In this document: one piece after another, positions 17,898-25,619 of the stretch
Numbering within the stretch: position 1 is the stretch's first letter
Layout: every line of letters starts with the position of its first letter
NCBI GenBank assembly: GCA_903887775.1
Contig: CAISRB010000016.1
Span: 1-64,000, forward strand
From: an uncultured Bacteroidales bacterium
Lineage (GTDB): Bacteria > Bacteroidota > Bacteroidia > Bacteroidales > FEN-979
DNA length: 64,000 nt
Direction: 5' to 3'
Program-made: the position numbers and the translations under genes
Notes under the pieces: generated by a model
What the model was told of the DNA's origin: nothing
Seen by the model: the letters and a program-made list of their open reading frames with translations, nothing else
Databases searched by the model: none

Positions 17898-18776
17898 TCA
17901 GTCCTTGAGGTACTGCTGCATCAGTATCCCCGAAACGATCAATGCCAGTCCGAAAACTGTCGATTGCAAAATGGCTTCACCTACCGTAAAGTGTATAATT
18001 ATCAGTGAAATAAAAGGGGAGAGGTAGATCAGGTTGCTGACCCCGGCCGTGGTTTTGGAGTACCTGAGGGCATTGAGCCACAGGACAAAGGTGATGCCCA
18101 TTTCAAACAGGCCGATGTATAAGGCGCCAGCGATTCCGGACCAGGGCGGGACCCTGAAATGTTTTGCAGCTGCTATGGTTATGACGATATAAAGTAACCC
18201 GAAACAGAAATTCAGAAACAGTTTACTCACTGCCTCTCGTTTATCTTTCAGGTTAATGATCCAGTAAAGAGCCCAGAAAATGGCGCTGCCCAGGGCAAGC
18301 AGAACGCCCGGGATACTTGTAAATCTGAGCAGCAACAGGTTTCCGTGATTGGAAATCACCAGTATCCCAAGAAAGCTGATAAAAACAGCAACGATACTCC
18401 AGACGCTTATCTTTTGCCCGAGAAGAGGAACAGAAAGCAGGACGAGGACCAAAGGCCAGATGTAATTCAAGGTTCCTGCTTCCTGGGCTGGCAGCAAATC
18501 GTAGGCTTTAAGCAGAACAACATAATAAAGAAAAGGATTAAGCATGCCCATCAGGGCAGACATCAGAATTTGGTTGAAGCTGATTTTTGTGAGTAAAGAC
18601 ATCTTTCCCTGTACAAGCAGGATAATCAGCAACACGATGCAGGCCACGATCGAGGAGAAAAGAAGCAACTCCAGGGGATCAAGGTAACGAAGGCTGAGCT
18701 TGAAAGCCGACCCGATGGTCGACCAGAAGGCTATAGCCGAGAATGCGTACAAGTATGCTTTCCTCTGAGCTTTCAT
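17898..18776 (-). CDS. EamA/DMT-family transporter
   Basis: A start at 18776 (MKAQRKAYLYAFSAIAFW) gives 292 residues with ten hydrophobic helices in two EamA halves. Typical features are AFWSTIGSAFKLSL in the first helix, PAQEAGTLNYIWPLVLVLLS in the middle of the first half and GVSNLIYLSPFISLIIIH in the second half. A longer ORF to 18803 would extend towards the divergent arcC promoter. DMT proteins export or import small metabolites such as amino acids; the substrate is unknown. Its stop codon is the boundary of a tandem array. Confidence 0.88.
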   Translation of the reverse strand: MKAQRKAYLYAFSAIAFWSTIGSAFKLSLRYLDPLELLLFSSIVACIVLLIILLVQGKMSLLTKISFNQILMSALMGMLNPFLYYVVLLKAYDLLPAQEAGTLNYIWPLVLVLLSVPLLGQKISVWSIVAVFISFLGILVISNHGNLLLLRFTSIPGVLLALGSAIFWALYWIINLKDKREAVSKLFLNFCFGLLYIVITIAAAKHFRVPPWSGIAGALYIGLFEMGITFVLWLNALRYSKTTAGVSNLIYLSPFISLIIIHFTVGEAILQSTVFGLALIVSGILMQQYLKD

Positions 18777-18811
18777 CGCGATGCGAAGGTAAGAAAGATT
18801 CAAAAAAGTCC

Positions 18812-18819
18812 TATTTTTG
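18812..18819 (+). promoter_or_regulatory. Candidate -7 box for arcC
   Basis: TATTTTTG fits TAnnTTTG and ends 19 bases before the arcC ATG at 18839. It lies in the 62-base divergent gap between the EamA transporter and arcC. Confidence 0.45.
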
Positions 18820-18838
18820 TATCTCTAAACACTCTGTT

Positions 18839-19783
18839 ATGAAAAAGTTAGCTGTTGTCGCTCTTGGAGGCAATGCCCTTCTGCGCTCCGACCAGAAAGG
18901 GACGATAGGAGAGCAGGAGGCAAATGCCTACGCTACATCCGAATGCCTTGTAAAGCTCATGAAGCGAGATTATAACCTGGTGCTGACCCATGGAAACGGA
19001 CCCCAGGTCGGGAACATCATGCTTGCCAACTCAGCAGGGTACAAATTATTCGGCATACCTGAAATGCCCCTCGATATTTGCGTAGCTTATTCCCAGGGCT
19101 TCATTGGTTATATCATAGAGCAGCAGCTAAAAAATGTCCTTGAAAAGCATGAAATGGAAAGGGATATCATCACCATAACCACTCAGGTGCTTGTAAATAA
19201 AGACGATCCTGCTTTCAGGAACCCCACAAAACCTGTTGGGCCTTATTATACAAAAGAAGAAGCTGATAAAACCATGGCTGAATCCAAATCGGTTTTCATG
19301 GAAGATGCCCGCGGCAGAGGATGGAGAAAGGTCGTGGCATCGCCAAAACCTCTGGTTATTCTGAATAAAAAAACGATTGAGAAAATTGCCAGGCAGGATA
19401 ATATTGTTATTGCGGTAGGAGGGGGAGGGATCCCGGTGTATTATGTTGAGCCCAATAAACTGGAAGGAATTGATGCTGTCATCGACAAAGACCTCGCTTC
19501 GGCACTGCTGGCTTCGCAGATTAATGCCGATAAATTCTTTATCCTTACGGATGTTCCAAAAGTCTGTATCAATTTCAACACTCCCCAGGAGGAGGCACTT
19601 CACCGCCTGACCATTGCTGATGCGAAAAGGTATCTTGACGAAGGGCAATTCCCCGAAGGAAGTATGGGGCCAAAGATCAGGGCTGCAATCCATTTTGTCG
19701 AAAATTCAGGGAAGGACACCATAATTACCAAAACCACAATGCTTGGGATCGATAATGGAGGAACAAGGATCACCCTTGTTTAA
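18839..19783 (+). CDS. arcC: Carbamate kinase
   Basis: The start is ATG 18839 (MKKLAVVALGGNALL); an upstream extension of the frame has no protein character. The 314-residue product is a full-length carbamate kinase: VALGGNALL (6-14), LTHGNGPQVGN near 51, VVASPKPLVI, and IAVGGGGIPV with DAVIDKDLASALLA. It makes ATP from carbamoyl phosphate or the reverse, usually the last step of arginine deiminase or of purine/allantoin fermentation. No other arc gene is nearby. Its 3' end overlaps the convergent TM1266-like gene by 14 bases. Confidence 0.95.
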   Translation: MKKLAVVALGGNALLRSDQKGTIGEQEANAYATSECLVKLMKRDYNLVLTHGNGPQVGNIMLANSAGYKLFGIPEMPLDICVAYSQGFIGYIIEQQLKNVLEKHEMERDIITITTQVLVNKDDPAFRNPTKPVGPYYTKEEADKTMAESKSVFMEDARGRGWRKVVASPKPLVILNKKTIEKIARQDNIVIAVGGGGIPVYYVEPNKLEGIDAVIDKDLASALLASQINADKFFILTDVPKVCINFNTPQEEALHRLTIADAKRYLDEGQFPEGSMGPKIRAAIHFVENSGKDTIITKTTMLGIDNGGTRITLV

Positions 19784-20030
19784 AGACCATTTTCCTGACT
19801 TCGATGCCTTCCGTTTTCAGGAGATCATTCTCAAGTTTGACGAATTCAGCGGGATCACCGTATAATTCAAGTAAGATGAGCCCGCATCCCGCATTGGTAC
19901 CGGGATCTGTGCCATGTAAGCCGAGCCTGGTCCTGATTGAACATCCGAACTTTGCAAGGATGTTTTGAACCAGGGCAACCTCGCTTACCCTGTCGGTGAT
20001 GTTAATCCCCAGAACCCATTTTTCTTTCAT
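19770..20030 (-). CDS. TM1266-like [FeFe]-hydrogenase-system regulator, copy 2
   Basis: This 86-residue protein has the ferredoxin-like ACT-type pattern of the TM1266 family: GINITDRVSEVALVQNILAKF, a CSIRTRLGLH core, LILLELYGDP and EVRKMVFK. Family members are small proteins encoded with [FeFe]-hydrogenase maturation genes and are thought to be regulatory. It is clearly paralogous to the protein at 21711-21968 (shared TRLGLH/SRLGFH, ILL-L-GDP-EF, EV--M-FK). It begins 14 bases after the kinase stop and is the last gene of the hydG operon. The end overlaps arcC convergently. Confidence 0.8.
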   Translation of the reverse strand: MKEKWVLGINITDRVSEVALVQNILAKFGCSIRTRLGLHGTDPGTNAGCGLILLELYGDPAEFVKLENDLLKTEGIEVRKMVFKQG

Positions 20031-20044
20031 ATCTTAATATTATC

Positions 20045-21691
20045 TTAAACAGTTGGAATAATAATAGATGCCTTGACTCCCCTCTCGGATGTGATCCTGA
20101 TCCTGCCATCCATCTGCTCAACTAAAAGTTTAATGATAAACATACCAAGCGAATCCTGTTTCCGGAGATCAAACCCTTCGGAAAGTCCGACTCCGTTATC
20201 TGAAATTGTAAGCTGAAAACCAGTTGCAAAGTATTTCTCAAGTTTAATTGTTATAATGCCTGCCTGTTTTTCAGGAAAGGCATATTTGTATGAATTTGTA
20301 AGCAGTTCATTAGTGATCAATCCTATCGGCAGAGCTGTTTCGATATTAGCCAGAATGTCGTCAAGCTGTATTTCTATCCTTATCTTATTGTTGCGGAAAG
20401 TTCCTGAGATGATCTCAACCAGTGACTGTATGTAATTTGAAAGAGGTATCCTGTCAATGTTTACGCTGCGGTACAAATGTTCATGGATCAAAGCCATCGA
20501 TCTGATCCTGAGTTCAACTTCCCTGACCAGCTTCTGGAAATTGGGATCAGGGTTTTTTCTTCCCTGCAAATCAAGGAGGCTTATAACTATTGCAAGATTG
20601 TTTTTGACCCTGTGATGGATCTCCTTGAGCATGATCTCTTTCGTTTCGGCATTGCGTAATTTAAGCAATTCTATCTCATTCTCCTTCGACCGGTCCCTGA
20701 TAACGATCATTACCTGTTCAACTATGTTGTTGTGAAAGATGGGGATTTTCCTGGTCTCGACAAAAAACTGCTGACCCCTGAATTCAAAACTGATTTCTCC
20801 TATAGAAATCCTTCCGTTTTCAAAAACAGCTTTCATTTCATCGATTTCTGCTTGCTTTAATAAAAGGAAGGTTTCAACAAGATTGCGCCCTTTGAGCTCA
20901 GAGGGAAGCCCTGCATCAGCAACCGATTGCCTCAGCATTGAGTTGGCCATGATAATGTTCAGGCCCCGGTCAACGACAATAACCCAGTCGGGAAAAGAAT
21001 CAAGCGCTTCGTGGTACTGCAGTTCAGATCGTACAAGTTCATCTTCGGCCTCTTTTCGGTCCCTGCTCTCAAGGATTAATTTATGATAATTTTGAGTCAG
21101 GGCTTTCTGATGAACGAAACTTTTCCAGCTGAGGCTGTGCAAAAAATAGGAGATGAACAAGCCAAGTGAGGTCATCGAAACCACGAAGAAAAGGTTGTTG
21201 ATAAAAAAGAATGGAATGTTGTAACTGCGGTTGATGAGAGTTGCCAGAATGTAGGCAAATAATTGCATGATATTCAGTACGATCAGGCGCCAGAAACTGA
21301 TCCGGTACAGAGTATGCGTTCCGATCATCACCAGCATCACCCAGGCGTAGAAATAATTATATCCCGGATCGGAAATATCAGAACTGACCCCCACATAATA
21401 AATGGCAAAGCAGGAGAAAAGGTTCAAAACAATGAAAATCACGGGAAGATACCTGGCCAGTGGTTTAATGAAAAGTATGATCAGGGAAACAAGAAGAATC
21501 GGCACGATAAACCCGAATCTTAAGAAATAATCCTGCTCGTGCACATTGCTTAACAGCAGTCTGTTGAAAACGGTATATACAAGAAAGAGCAGTAATGTGA
21601 TGATCAGGCCAACCTTCATGCTTGGAATGGAGGAGGAAAGGTAATATTCCTCGAATTCCATGTCCAATTTTTTGCGTGACTGCTGCACCAT
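20045..21691 (-). CDS. Membrane sensor histidine kinase (HisKA_2 type) of the hydG operon
   Basis: The protein has 548 residues. About six membrane helices span 25-185, without a large periplasmic domain. A PAS domain follows (about 225-335, DSFPDWVIVVDRGLNIIMAN), then a HisKA_2 block EIHHRVKNNLAIVISLLDLQ (358-377) and HATPase_c (LITNELLTNSYKYAFP, DNGVGLSEGF, SLGMFIIKLLVEQMDG). HisKA_2 kinases usually pair with stand-alone receivers; none is near. It lies between two TM1266-type genes with gaps of 19 and 14 bases, so it is inferred to sense a signal relevant to hydrogenase, such as redox state or quinone pool. Confidence 0.92.
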   Translation of the reverse strand: MVQQSRKKLDMEFEEYYLSSSIPSMKVGLIITLLLFLVYTVFNRLLLSNVHEQDYFLRFGFIVPILLVSLIILFIKPLARYLPVIFIVLNLFSCFAIYYVGVSSDISDPGYNYFYAWVMLVMIGTHTLYRISFWRLIVLNIMQLFAYILATLINRSYNIPFFFINNLFFVVSMTSLGLFISYFLHSLSWKSFVHQKALTQNYHKLILESRDRKEAEDELVRSELQYHEALDSFPDWVIVVDRGLNIIMANSMLRQSVADAGLPSELKGRNLVETFLLLKQAEIDEMKAVFENGRISIGEISFEFRGQQFFVETRKIPIFHNNIVEQVMIVIRDRSKENEIELLKLRNAETKEIMLKEIHHRVKNNLAIVISLLDLQGRKNPDPNFQKLVREVELRIRSMALIHEHLYRSVNIDRIPLSNYIQSLVEIISGTFRNNKIRIEIQLDDILANIETALPIGLITNELLTNSYKYAFPEKQAGIITIKLEKYFATGFQLTISDNGVGLSEGFDLRKQDSLGMFIIKLLVEQMDGRIRITSERGVKASIIIPTV

Positions 21692-21710
21692 CGCTTAACG
21701 TTTAAGCTGT

Positions 21711-21968
21711 CTAGGTTTTAAATATCATATGCTGAACCTCAACACCGCCTATTTCCTTAAGTTTTTCTTCAAAACGTTCAAACTCTTCAGGGTCTCCGAC
21801 AAGTTGAAGGAGGATCACGCCTATCCTGCTGCAGACATCTTCACTTACTTCATGAAAGCCCAGCCTTGATTTAATAAGGCAGGCGTATTCGGTAAGCAAT
21901 TCCTGCACCCGGCCCGCTTCTTTGATCCGGTCAGATATCAGCAATCCAATAATTCGGATCTCTTTCAT
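21711..21968 (-). CDS. TM1266-like [FeFe]-hydrogenase-system regulator, copy 1
   Basis: This 85-residue ACT-like protein of the TM1266 family reads IIGLLISDRIKEAGRVQELL, then CLIKSRLGFHEV, VILLQLVGDPEEFERFEEKL and EVQHMIFK. It starts 9 bases after the hydG stop, the classic position of this family, and is followed by the sensor kinase and a second paralogue. A regulatory role over hydrogenase synthesis is known only as a family-level proposal; the sequence shows no DNA-binding motif. Confidence 0.82.
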   Translation of the reverse strand: MKEIRIIGLLISDRIKEAGRVQELLTEYACLIKSRLGFHEVSEDVCSRIGVILLQLVGDPEEFERFEEKLKEIGGVEVQHMIFKT

Positions 21969-21977
21969 AATCGATGA

Positions 21978-23408
21978 TTATAAATAAACGTCTCGTTTTC
22001 CTTCTTTGATTTGCTCAAGCTTTTTGATCAGGTCCTGCCTGAATGAATCCTGCCCAATTTCATTTAATTTCTTCCGGATCAGTATATATCCCTTTTCCCT
22101 GGTATCTTCCGGGGCGTAATCTTCAAGGTACTCAGCCAGTGTGAGCAGGGCATTGGGCTGGCAATAGCGTTTAATGAATCCGGGAACAGAGAACTCCATA
22201 AAGTGTTCGCCTGTACGCCCCTTCCTGTAACATGAAGTACAGAACGAAGGTATGTAATCATGCTGAAGAAGTTCATCGATGATTTCATTCAGGCTGCGGT
22301 TATCGTTGATCTGGAACTGTTCCAGGTCTATATCCTGGGTTTCTGCATGTTCTTTGTTTGCATACCCGCCCATTTCGATATTGGTTCCCCCGTCGATCTG
22401 TGATACCCCGAACTGCATAATCTCATCACGGATAGCCGCCGTTTCCCTGGCAGTAAGGATAAGTCCTGTGTAAGGAACTGCAAGTCTCAGGATGGCGACA
22501 AGCCGGGTGAAATCAGCGTCACTGACCAAATGTGATTTGTCTATGTTAAGCTGGGATGCATATTGAATCCTCGGGAATGAAATGGTATGGGGCCCTACAT
22601 TATACACTGCCTCAAAATGATTGGCATGCCTCAGCAGGCCTAGCAAATCAAACCTCCAGTCATATAATCCAAACAGCGCACCTATTCCCACATCGTCTAT
22701 TCCTGCCTCCTGGGCACGATCGAGGGCTGTTAACCTCCATTCAAAATTTCTTTTGATACCCTGAAGGTGAACCTTAGCATAAGTTTCTTCATGGTAAGTC
22801 TCCTGAAAGATCTGATAGGTACCAATCTTTGCGTCTTTTACAATACGGAAACCATCAATATCCATGGGCGCTGCATTGATATTAACCCTCCTGATCTCTC
22901 CCGGACCGCTTCGCACCGAATACACAATACCAACGGTTTCCGCAATAAACTTCGCGTCGTATTTGGGATGTTCCCCGTAAACGAGGATGAGTCTCTTCTG
23001 ACCGGCATCCTCCAGGGCTTTAACCTGAGCAACCAGATCATCTTTCGTCAGAGTGACCCGCCTGATCGCTTTGTTGGTCGATTTAAATCCGCAGTAAGCA
23101 CAGGTATTGATACAGAGGTTCCCTACATAAAGAGGGGCAAAAAGAACAATTCTCTGGCCGTAAATGGTATCCTTCAGAATTTTCGCCCCCTGTTTGATCT
23201 CTTCAATCAGCTCAGGATCGGAAGCCTGGATAAGCGAAGCAGTTTCTTCGAGCGTCAGGCGCTGCTTGTCAAGCGATTTGGCAATGATCTCCCTTACCCT
23301 TTCTTTTGAGGGCCTGGCATTATTAATGAAACCCCGGATCTCATCAGGATCCAAAAAGGGTTTCATGCGCTGATCCTTAATTTTAAGTTTCTCAGGTTTG
23401 AAAATCAT
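21978..23408 (-). CDS. hydG: [FeFe]-hydrogenase H-cluster radical-SAM maturase HydG
   Basis: HydG cleaves tyrosine to p-cresol and dehydroglycine and builds the Fe(CO)2(CN) synthon for the H-cluster. The start at 23408 (MIFKPEKLKIKD) is chosen because a -7 box lies at 23442-23449; it gives 476 residues. The radical-SAM CX3CX2C is C99, C103 and C106 (CINTCAYC). The C-terminal CX2CX22C that binds the second cluster with the dangler iron is C390, C393 and C416. This pair separates HydG from ThiH. hydE, hydF and the hydrogenase itself are not in the window. It leads the operon with two TM1266-like genes and a kinase. Confidence 0.95.
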   Translation of the reverse strand: MIFKPEKLKIKDQRMKPFLDPDEIRGFINNARPSKERVREIIAKSLDKQRLTLEETASLIQASDPELIEEIKQGAKILKDTIYGQRIVLFAPLYVGNLCINTCAYCGFKSTNKAIRRVTLTKDDLVAQVKALEDAGQKRLILVYGEHPKYDAKFIAETVGIVYSVRSGPGEIRRVNINAAPMDIDGFRIVKDAKIGTYQIFQETYHEETYAKVHLQGIKRNFEWRLTALDRAQEAGIDDVGIGALFGLYDWRFDLLGLLRHANHFEAVYNVGPHTISFPRIQYASQLNIDKSHLVSDADFTRLVAILRLAVPYTGLILTARETAAIRDEIMQFGVSQIDGGTNIEMGGYANKEHAETQDIDLEQFQINDNRSLNEIIDELLQHDYIPSFCTSCYRKGRTGEHFMEFSVPGFIKRYCQPNALLTLAEYLEDYAPEDTREKGYILIRKKLNEIGQDSFRQDLIKKLEQIKEGKRDVYL

Positions 23409-23441
23409 GTATGGTAGTTTGGGGCAGGTTAAACCGGCGTA

Positions 23442-23449
23442 CAAAGGTA
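23442..23449 (-). promoter_or_regulatory. Candidate -7 box of the hydG operon
   Basis: The minus strand reads TACCTTTG from 23449 to 23442, a full TAnnTTTG match, about 33 bases before the chosen hydG ATG. It overlaps the ATG of the longest ORF, which argues that the longest ORF start is not used. The region further upstream is the tandem array at 23460-23550. Confidence 0.5.
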
Positions 23450-23459
23450 CGAAAAGATA

Positions 23460-23550
23460 GCGTTCTTGCGTTTTGCGTTCTTGCGTTTTGCGTTCTTGCG
23501 TTAATGCGTTCTTGCGTTAATGCGTTTTGCGTTCTGCCTTATTGCGTTCT
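23460..23550. repeat. Tandem array (GCGTTCTTGCGTTTT type) overlapping a coding 3' end
   Basis: Units built from GCGTTCTT, GCGTTTT and GCGTTAAT are repeated several times between hydG and the EamA transporter. The distal part encodes the last residues of the transporter on the minus strand. The array has the same architecture as the other low-complexity arrays in the window but a different unit. Confidence 0.75.
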
Positions 23551-24452
23551 GAGAGGTATACCCCGCCGATCACGATAGTAATCCCGGCGATCTTTTGAAT
23601 AGTGAAAGGTTCAGACAGCAGCAGGTATGAAAAAACGGCAGTAAATACAGGTATAAGATTGGAATAAATATTTGCTTTGCTTATCCCGATCTCCTTGACG
23701 GTCCTCGCAAAGAAAACGAAGGCAACTGAGGATGCCAGGATGGAAAGGAAGAGAAATGAAGAAACAATATCACTGGTCAGATGTGTGGTTCCCAGTCTGT
23801 TTCTCTCAAATATGAGGAATACGGGAAGGAATAGCAGAGCGCCGATAATGTTTTGCCAGGCAATAATGGTCAAAGGTGAATATCTGAGTGTAAGTTTTCT
23901 CAGGAATACTGAAAAGATAAGGGATGAAAAAACCGCCCCGAAAAGTGATAATACACCTTTCCCTTCTCCTGATAAGGACAGGTCTCTTGTTCCGAGCATG
24001 ATTGCAACACCGGTAAAGGAAACAAATATCCCGAAGATGTTGAGGCGGGAGATCTTTTCCCGGAACGTAAACCAGGCTATCACAGGAGAAAAAACAGGAA
24101 TGGTTGCTATGATGACGCTTGCAACGGTCGCCGAAGTAAATTTAACGCCAAAATTCTCTCCAAGGAAGTACAGGAAGGGGTTAAAAACGGCGCTTCCGAC
24201 AAACAGCCAAATGTCTTCGCGATGTATCCTTTCATGATGTCCGCTCACAACCATCAGGATAAACAGAAAAGCAGATGAAATCAACAGACGTATAAAAATG
24301 ATTGTGACCGGTTGAAAATGGGCCAGCAGACGAGTTGTCCAGATAAAAGACATTCCCCAGAACAGCATGGCTGCCAGGGCATAAAAGTGTACCGGTATGT
24401 TAATCTTTTTCAATTGACGCAAAATTAGAATTTTATCACATTGTTGTAACAT
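23517..24452 (-). CDS. EamA/DMT-family transporter with repeat-derived C-terminus
   Basis: Up to 311 residues with ten hydrophobic helices in two EamA repeats (LFWGMSFIWTTRLL first helix; SATVASVIIATIPVFSPVIAW; FGISKANIYSNLIPVFTAVFSYLLL-type second half, seen here as GISKANIYSNLIPVFTAV). The substrate is unknown. The start is uncertain: ATG 24452, TTG 24413 or ATG 24368. A TAnnTTTG box at 24420-24427 argues for a start downstream of the first. The last residues, RNKAERKTH, are encoded by the tandem array, so the array has entered or formed the end of the gene. It is divergent from the ECF sigma factor gene. Confidence 0.85.
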   Translation of the reverse strand: MLQQCDKILILRQLKKINIPVHFYALAAMLFWGMSFIWTTRLLAHFQPVTIIFIRLLISSAFLFILMVVSGHHERIHREDIWLFVGSAVFNPFLYFLGENFGVKFTSATVASVIIATIPVFSPVIAWFTFREKISRLNIFGIFVSFTGVAIMLGTRDLSLSGEGKGVLSLFGAVFSSLIFSVFLRKLTLRYSPLTIIAWQNIIGALLFLPVFLIFERNRLGTTHLTSDIVSSFLFLSILASSVAFVFFARTVKEIGISKANIYSNLIPVFTAVFSYLLLSEPFTIQKIAGITIVIGGVYLSERNKAERKTH

Positions 24453-24490
24453 TTAGTATCTTGTTGAGTCTATTGGCTAAAACTGGGAGT

Positions 24491-25063
24491 TTGGAAACCC
24501 GATATGAAAATATTCACAAGGATCTGATCGATGCCTGCCGTCGGGGGGACCGCAACGCCCAGTTCAAACTTTACAAGCTATATTATAAAGCCATGTTCAA
24601 TACCAGCCTTAGAATAGTAAATGATACAGCTGAAGCCGAAGACATTATGCAGGAGTCGTTCCTGGATGCTTTTCAGAGGATGGAAGGCTACACCGGACAA
24701 GGGAGTTTCGGCAGCTGGCTCAAACGAATTGTGATCAACAATTCACTTGATGCCCTGAGAAGAACTAAGGAAACCGTATCGATCGAAGATGATATTTTAG
24801 AATTGCCCGACGAACAGGATTATAACAATGAAGCTGCAATCCAGATACAGGTAAAACAAGTGATGAAGGCAATTCAACAGCTCCCCGATGATTACAGGGT
24901 CATCATCAGCCTTTTTCTGCTCGAAGGGTATGATCATGAAGAAATATCAGGTATACTGAATATAAGCAACCAGCTATCGAGGACCCGTTATTCACGGGCC
25001 CGCCAGAAGCTTCTTTCCATTTTAAAAGAGAATAAATACCAGAATGCCTTTAATTATAATTAG
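24491..25063 (+). CDS. ECF-type RNA polymerase sigma factor
   Basis: This is a sigma-70 family protein of about 190 residues. Region 2 reads FKLYKLYYKAMFNTSLRI ... AEDIMQESFLDAFQRM, with FGSWLKRIVINNSLDALR (region 2.4). Region 4 reads LPDDYRVIISLFLLEGYDHEEISGIL and ends RTRYSRARQKL. No in-frame ATG exists before the conserved part, so the start is a TTG; 24491 is preferred because relatives begin close to the IHKDLIDACRRGD block, but 24461 is possible. Two bases separate it from the membrane protein gene that follows, the typical place of an anti-sigma factor. Confidence 0.9.
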   Translation: METRYENIHKDLIDACRRGDRNAQFKLYKLYYKAMFNTSLRIVNDTAEAEDIMQESFLDAFQRMEGYTGQGSFGSWLKRIVINNSLDALRRTKETVSIEDDILELPDEQDYNNEAAIQIQVKQVMKAIQQLPDDYRVIISLFLLEGYDHEEISGILNISNQLSRTRYSRARQKLLSILKENKYQNAFNYN

Positions 25064-25065
25064 AA

Positions 25066-25599
25066 ATGAATAACCTGGATAATCTAATACATGAAAATCG
25101 TGATCAGTTTGATGGGATCGAGCCATTAGACGGGCATTTTGAAAGGTTTCGCGAAAGGCTTGGCGCTGCTGAACAACCATTTGTTGCAAGGCCTTCAAGG
25201 TTCAGCCTGTTAAAGGTTGCAGCTATCATTCTTGTTATCATCACCGGAAGCATCCTGGTTTTCGATATGGCAACGCGTTCAATTCGGGAAAGATTTTCAT
25301 CCGACAGGGCCGGTATTGAATTTTCTGCTGAGATGGCAGAGGCCATCCAATATTATGATGACAGAGCCATGGCGCAGCTTAAAGAGGTGAGCAAACTCAC
25401 TAACGACCGGGCACAGGCTGATCAGATCAACAGGGATGCCCTTAAAGAAATGCAGTCCCTCGATGAAAGCACAAGGGAACTCGAGAAATCCCTCGCCGAA
25501 AATCCTAACTGCGAACGGCTGAGGGCAGCTATCATCCAGAATCAGCAAATGAAAGAAGGCATGATGACAAACATCATCAGCCAATTAAATAAACATTAA
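25066..25599 (+). CDS. Single-pass membrane protein, candidate anti-sigma factor
   Basis: This 177-residue protein has a polar cytosolic N-terminus (1-45), one membrane helix (about 48-66, LLKVAAIILVIITGSILVF) and a charged helical periplasmic part (about 85-177) likely to form a coiled coil. No zinc-binding HxxxCxxC motif is present, and no domain is recognised by name. Its position 2 bases after the ECF sigma gene and its topology suggest it restrains that sigma factor at the membrane. This is an inference from context. Confidence 0.7.
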   Translation: MNNLDNLIHENRDQFDGIEPLDGHFERFRERLGAAEQPFVARPSRFSLLKVAAIILVIITGSILVFDMATRSIRERFSSDRAGIEFSAEMAEAIQYYDDRAMAQLKEVSKLTNDRAQADQINRDALKEMQSLDESTRELEKSLAENPNCERLRAAIIQNQQMKEGMMTNIISQLNKH

Positions 25600-25619
25600 C
25601 AAACTAATATATACCTGCT

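Noticed and set aside
18743..18838. Long N-terminal extension of carbamate kinase
   Set aside because: The extension lies over the divergent gap with a -7 box, and the conserved protein begins at MKKLAVVALGGN (18839).
22767..23309. 180-residue plus-strand ORF antisense to hydG
   Set aside because: It is the shadow of a strongly conserved hydG, has no recognisable domain and no promoter.
21978..23408. ThiH (thiamine tyrosine lyase) instead of HydG
   Set aside because: The C-terminal CX2CX22C motif and the TM1266-like neighbours are typical of HydG and absent from ThiH.
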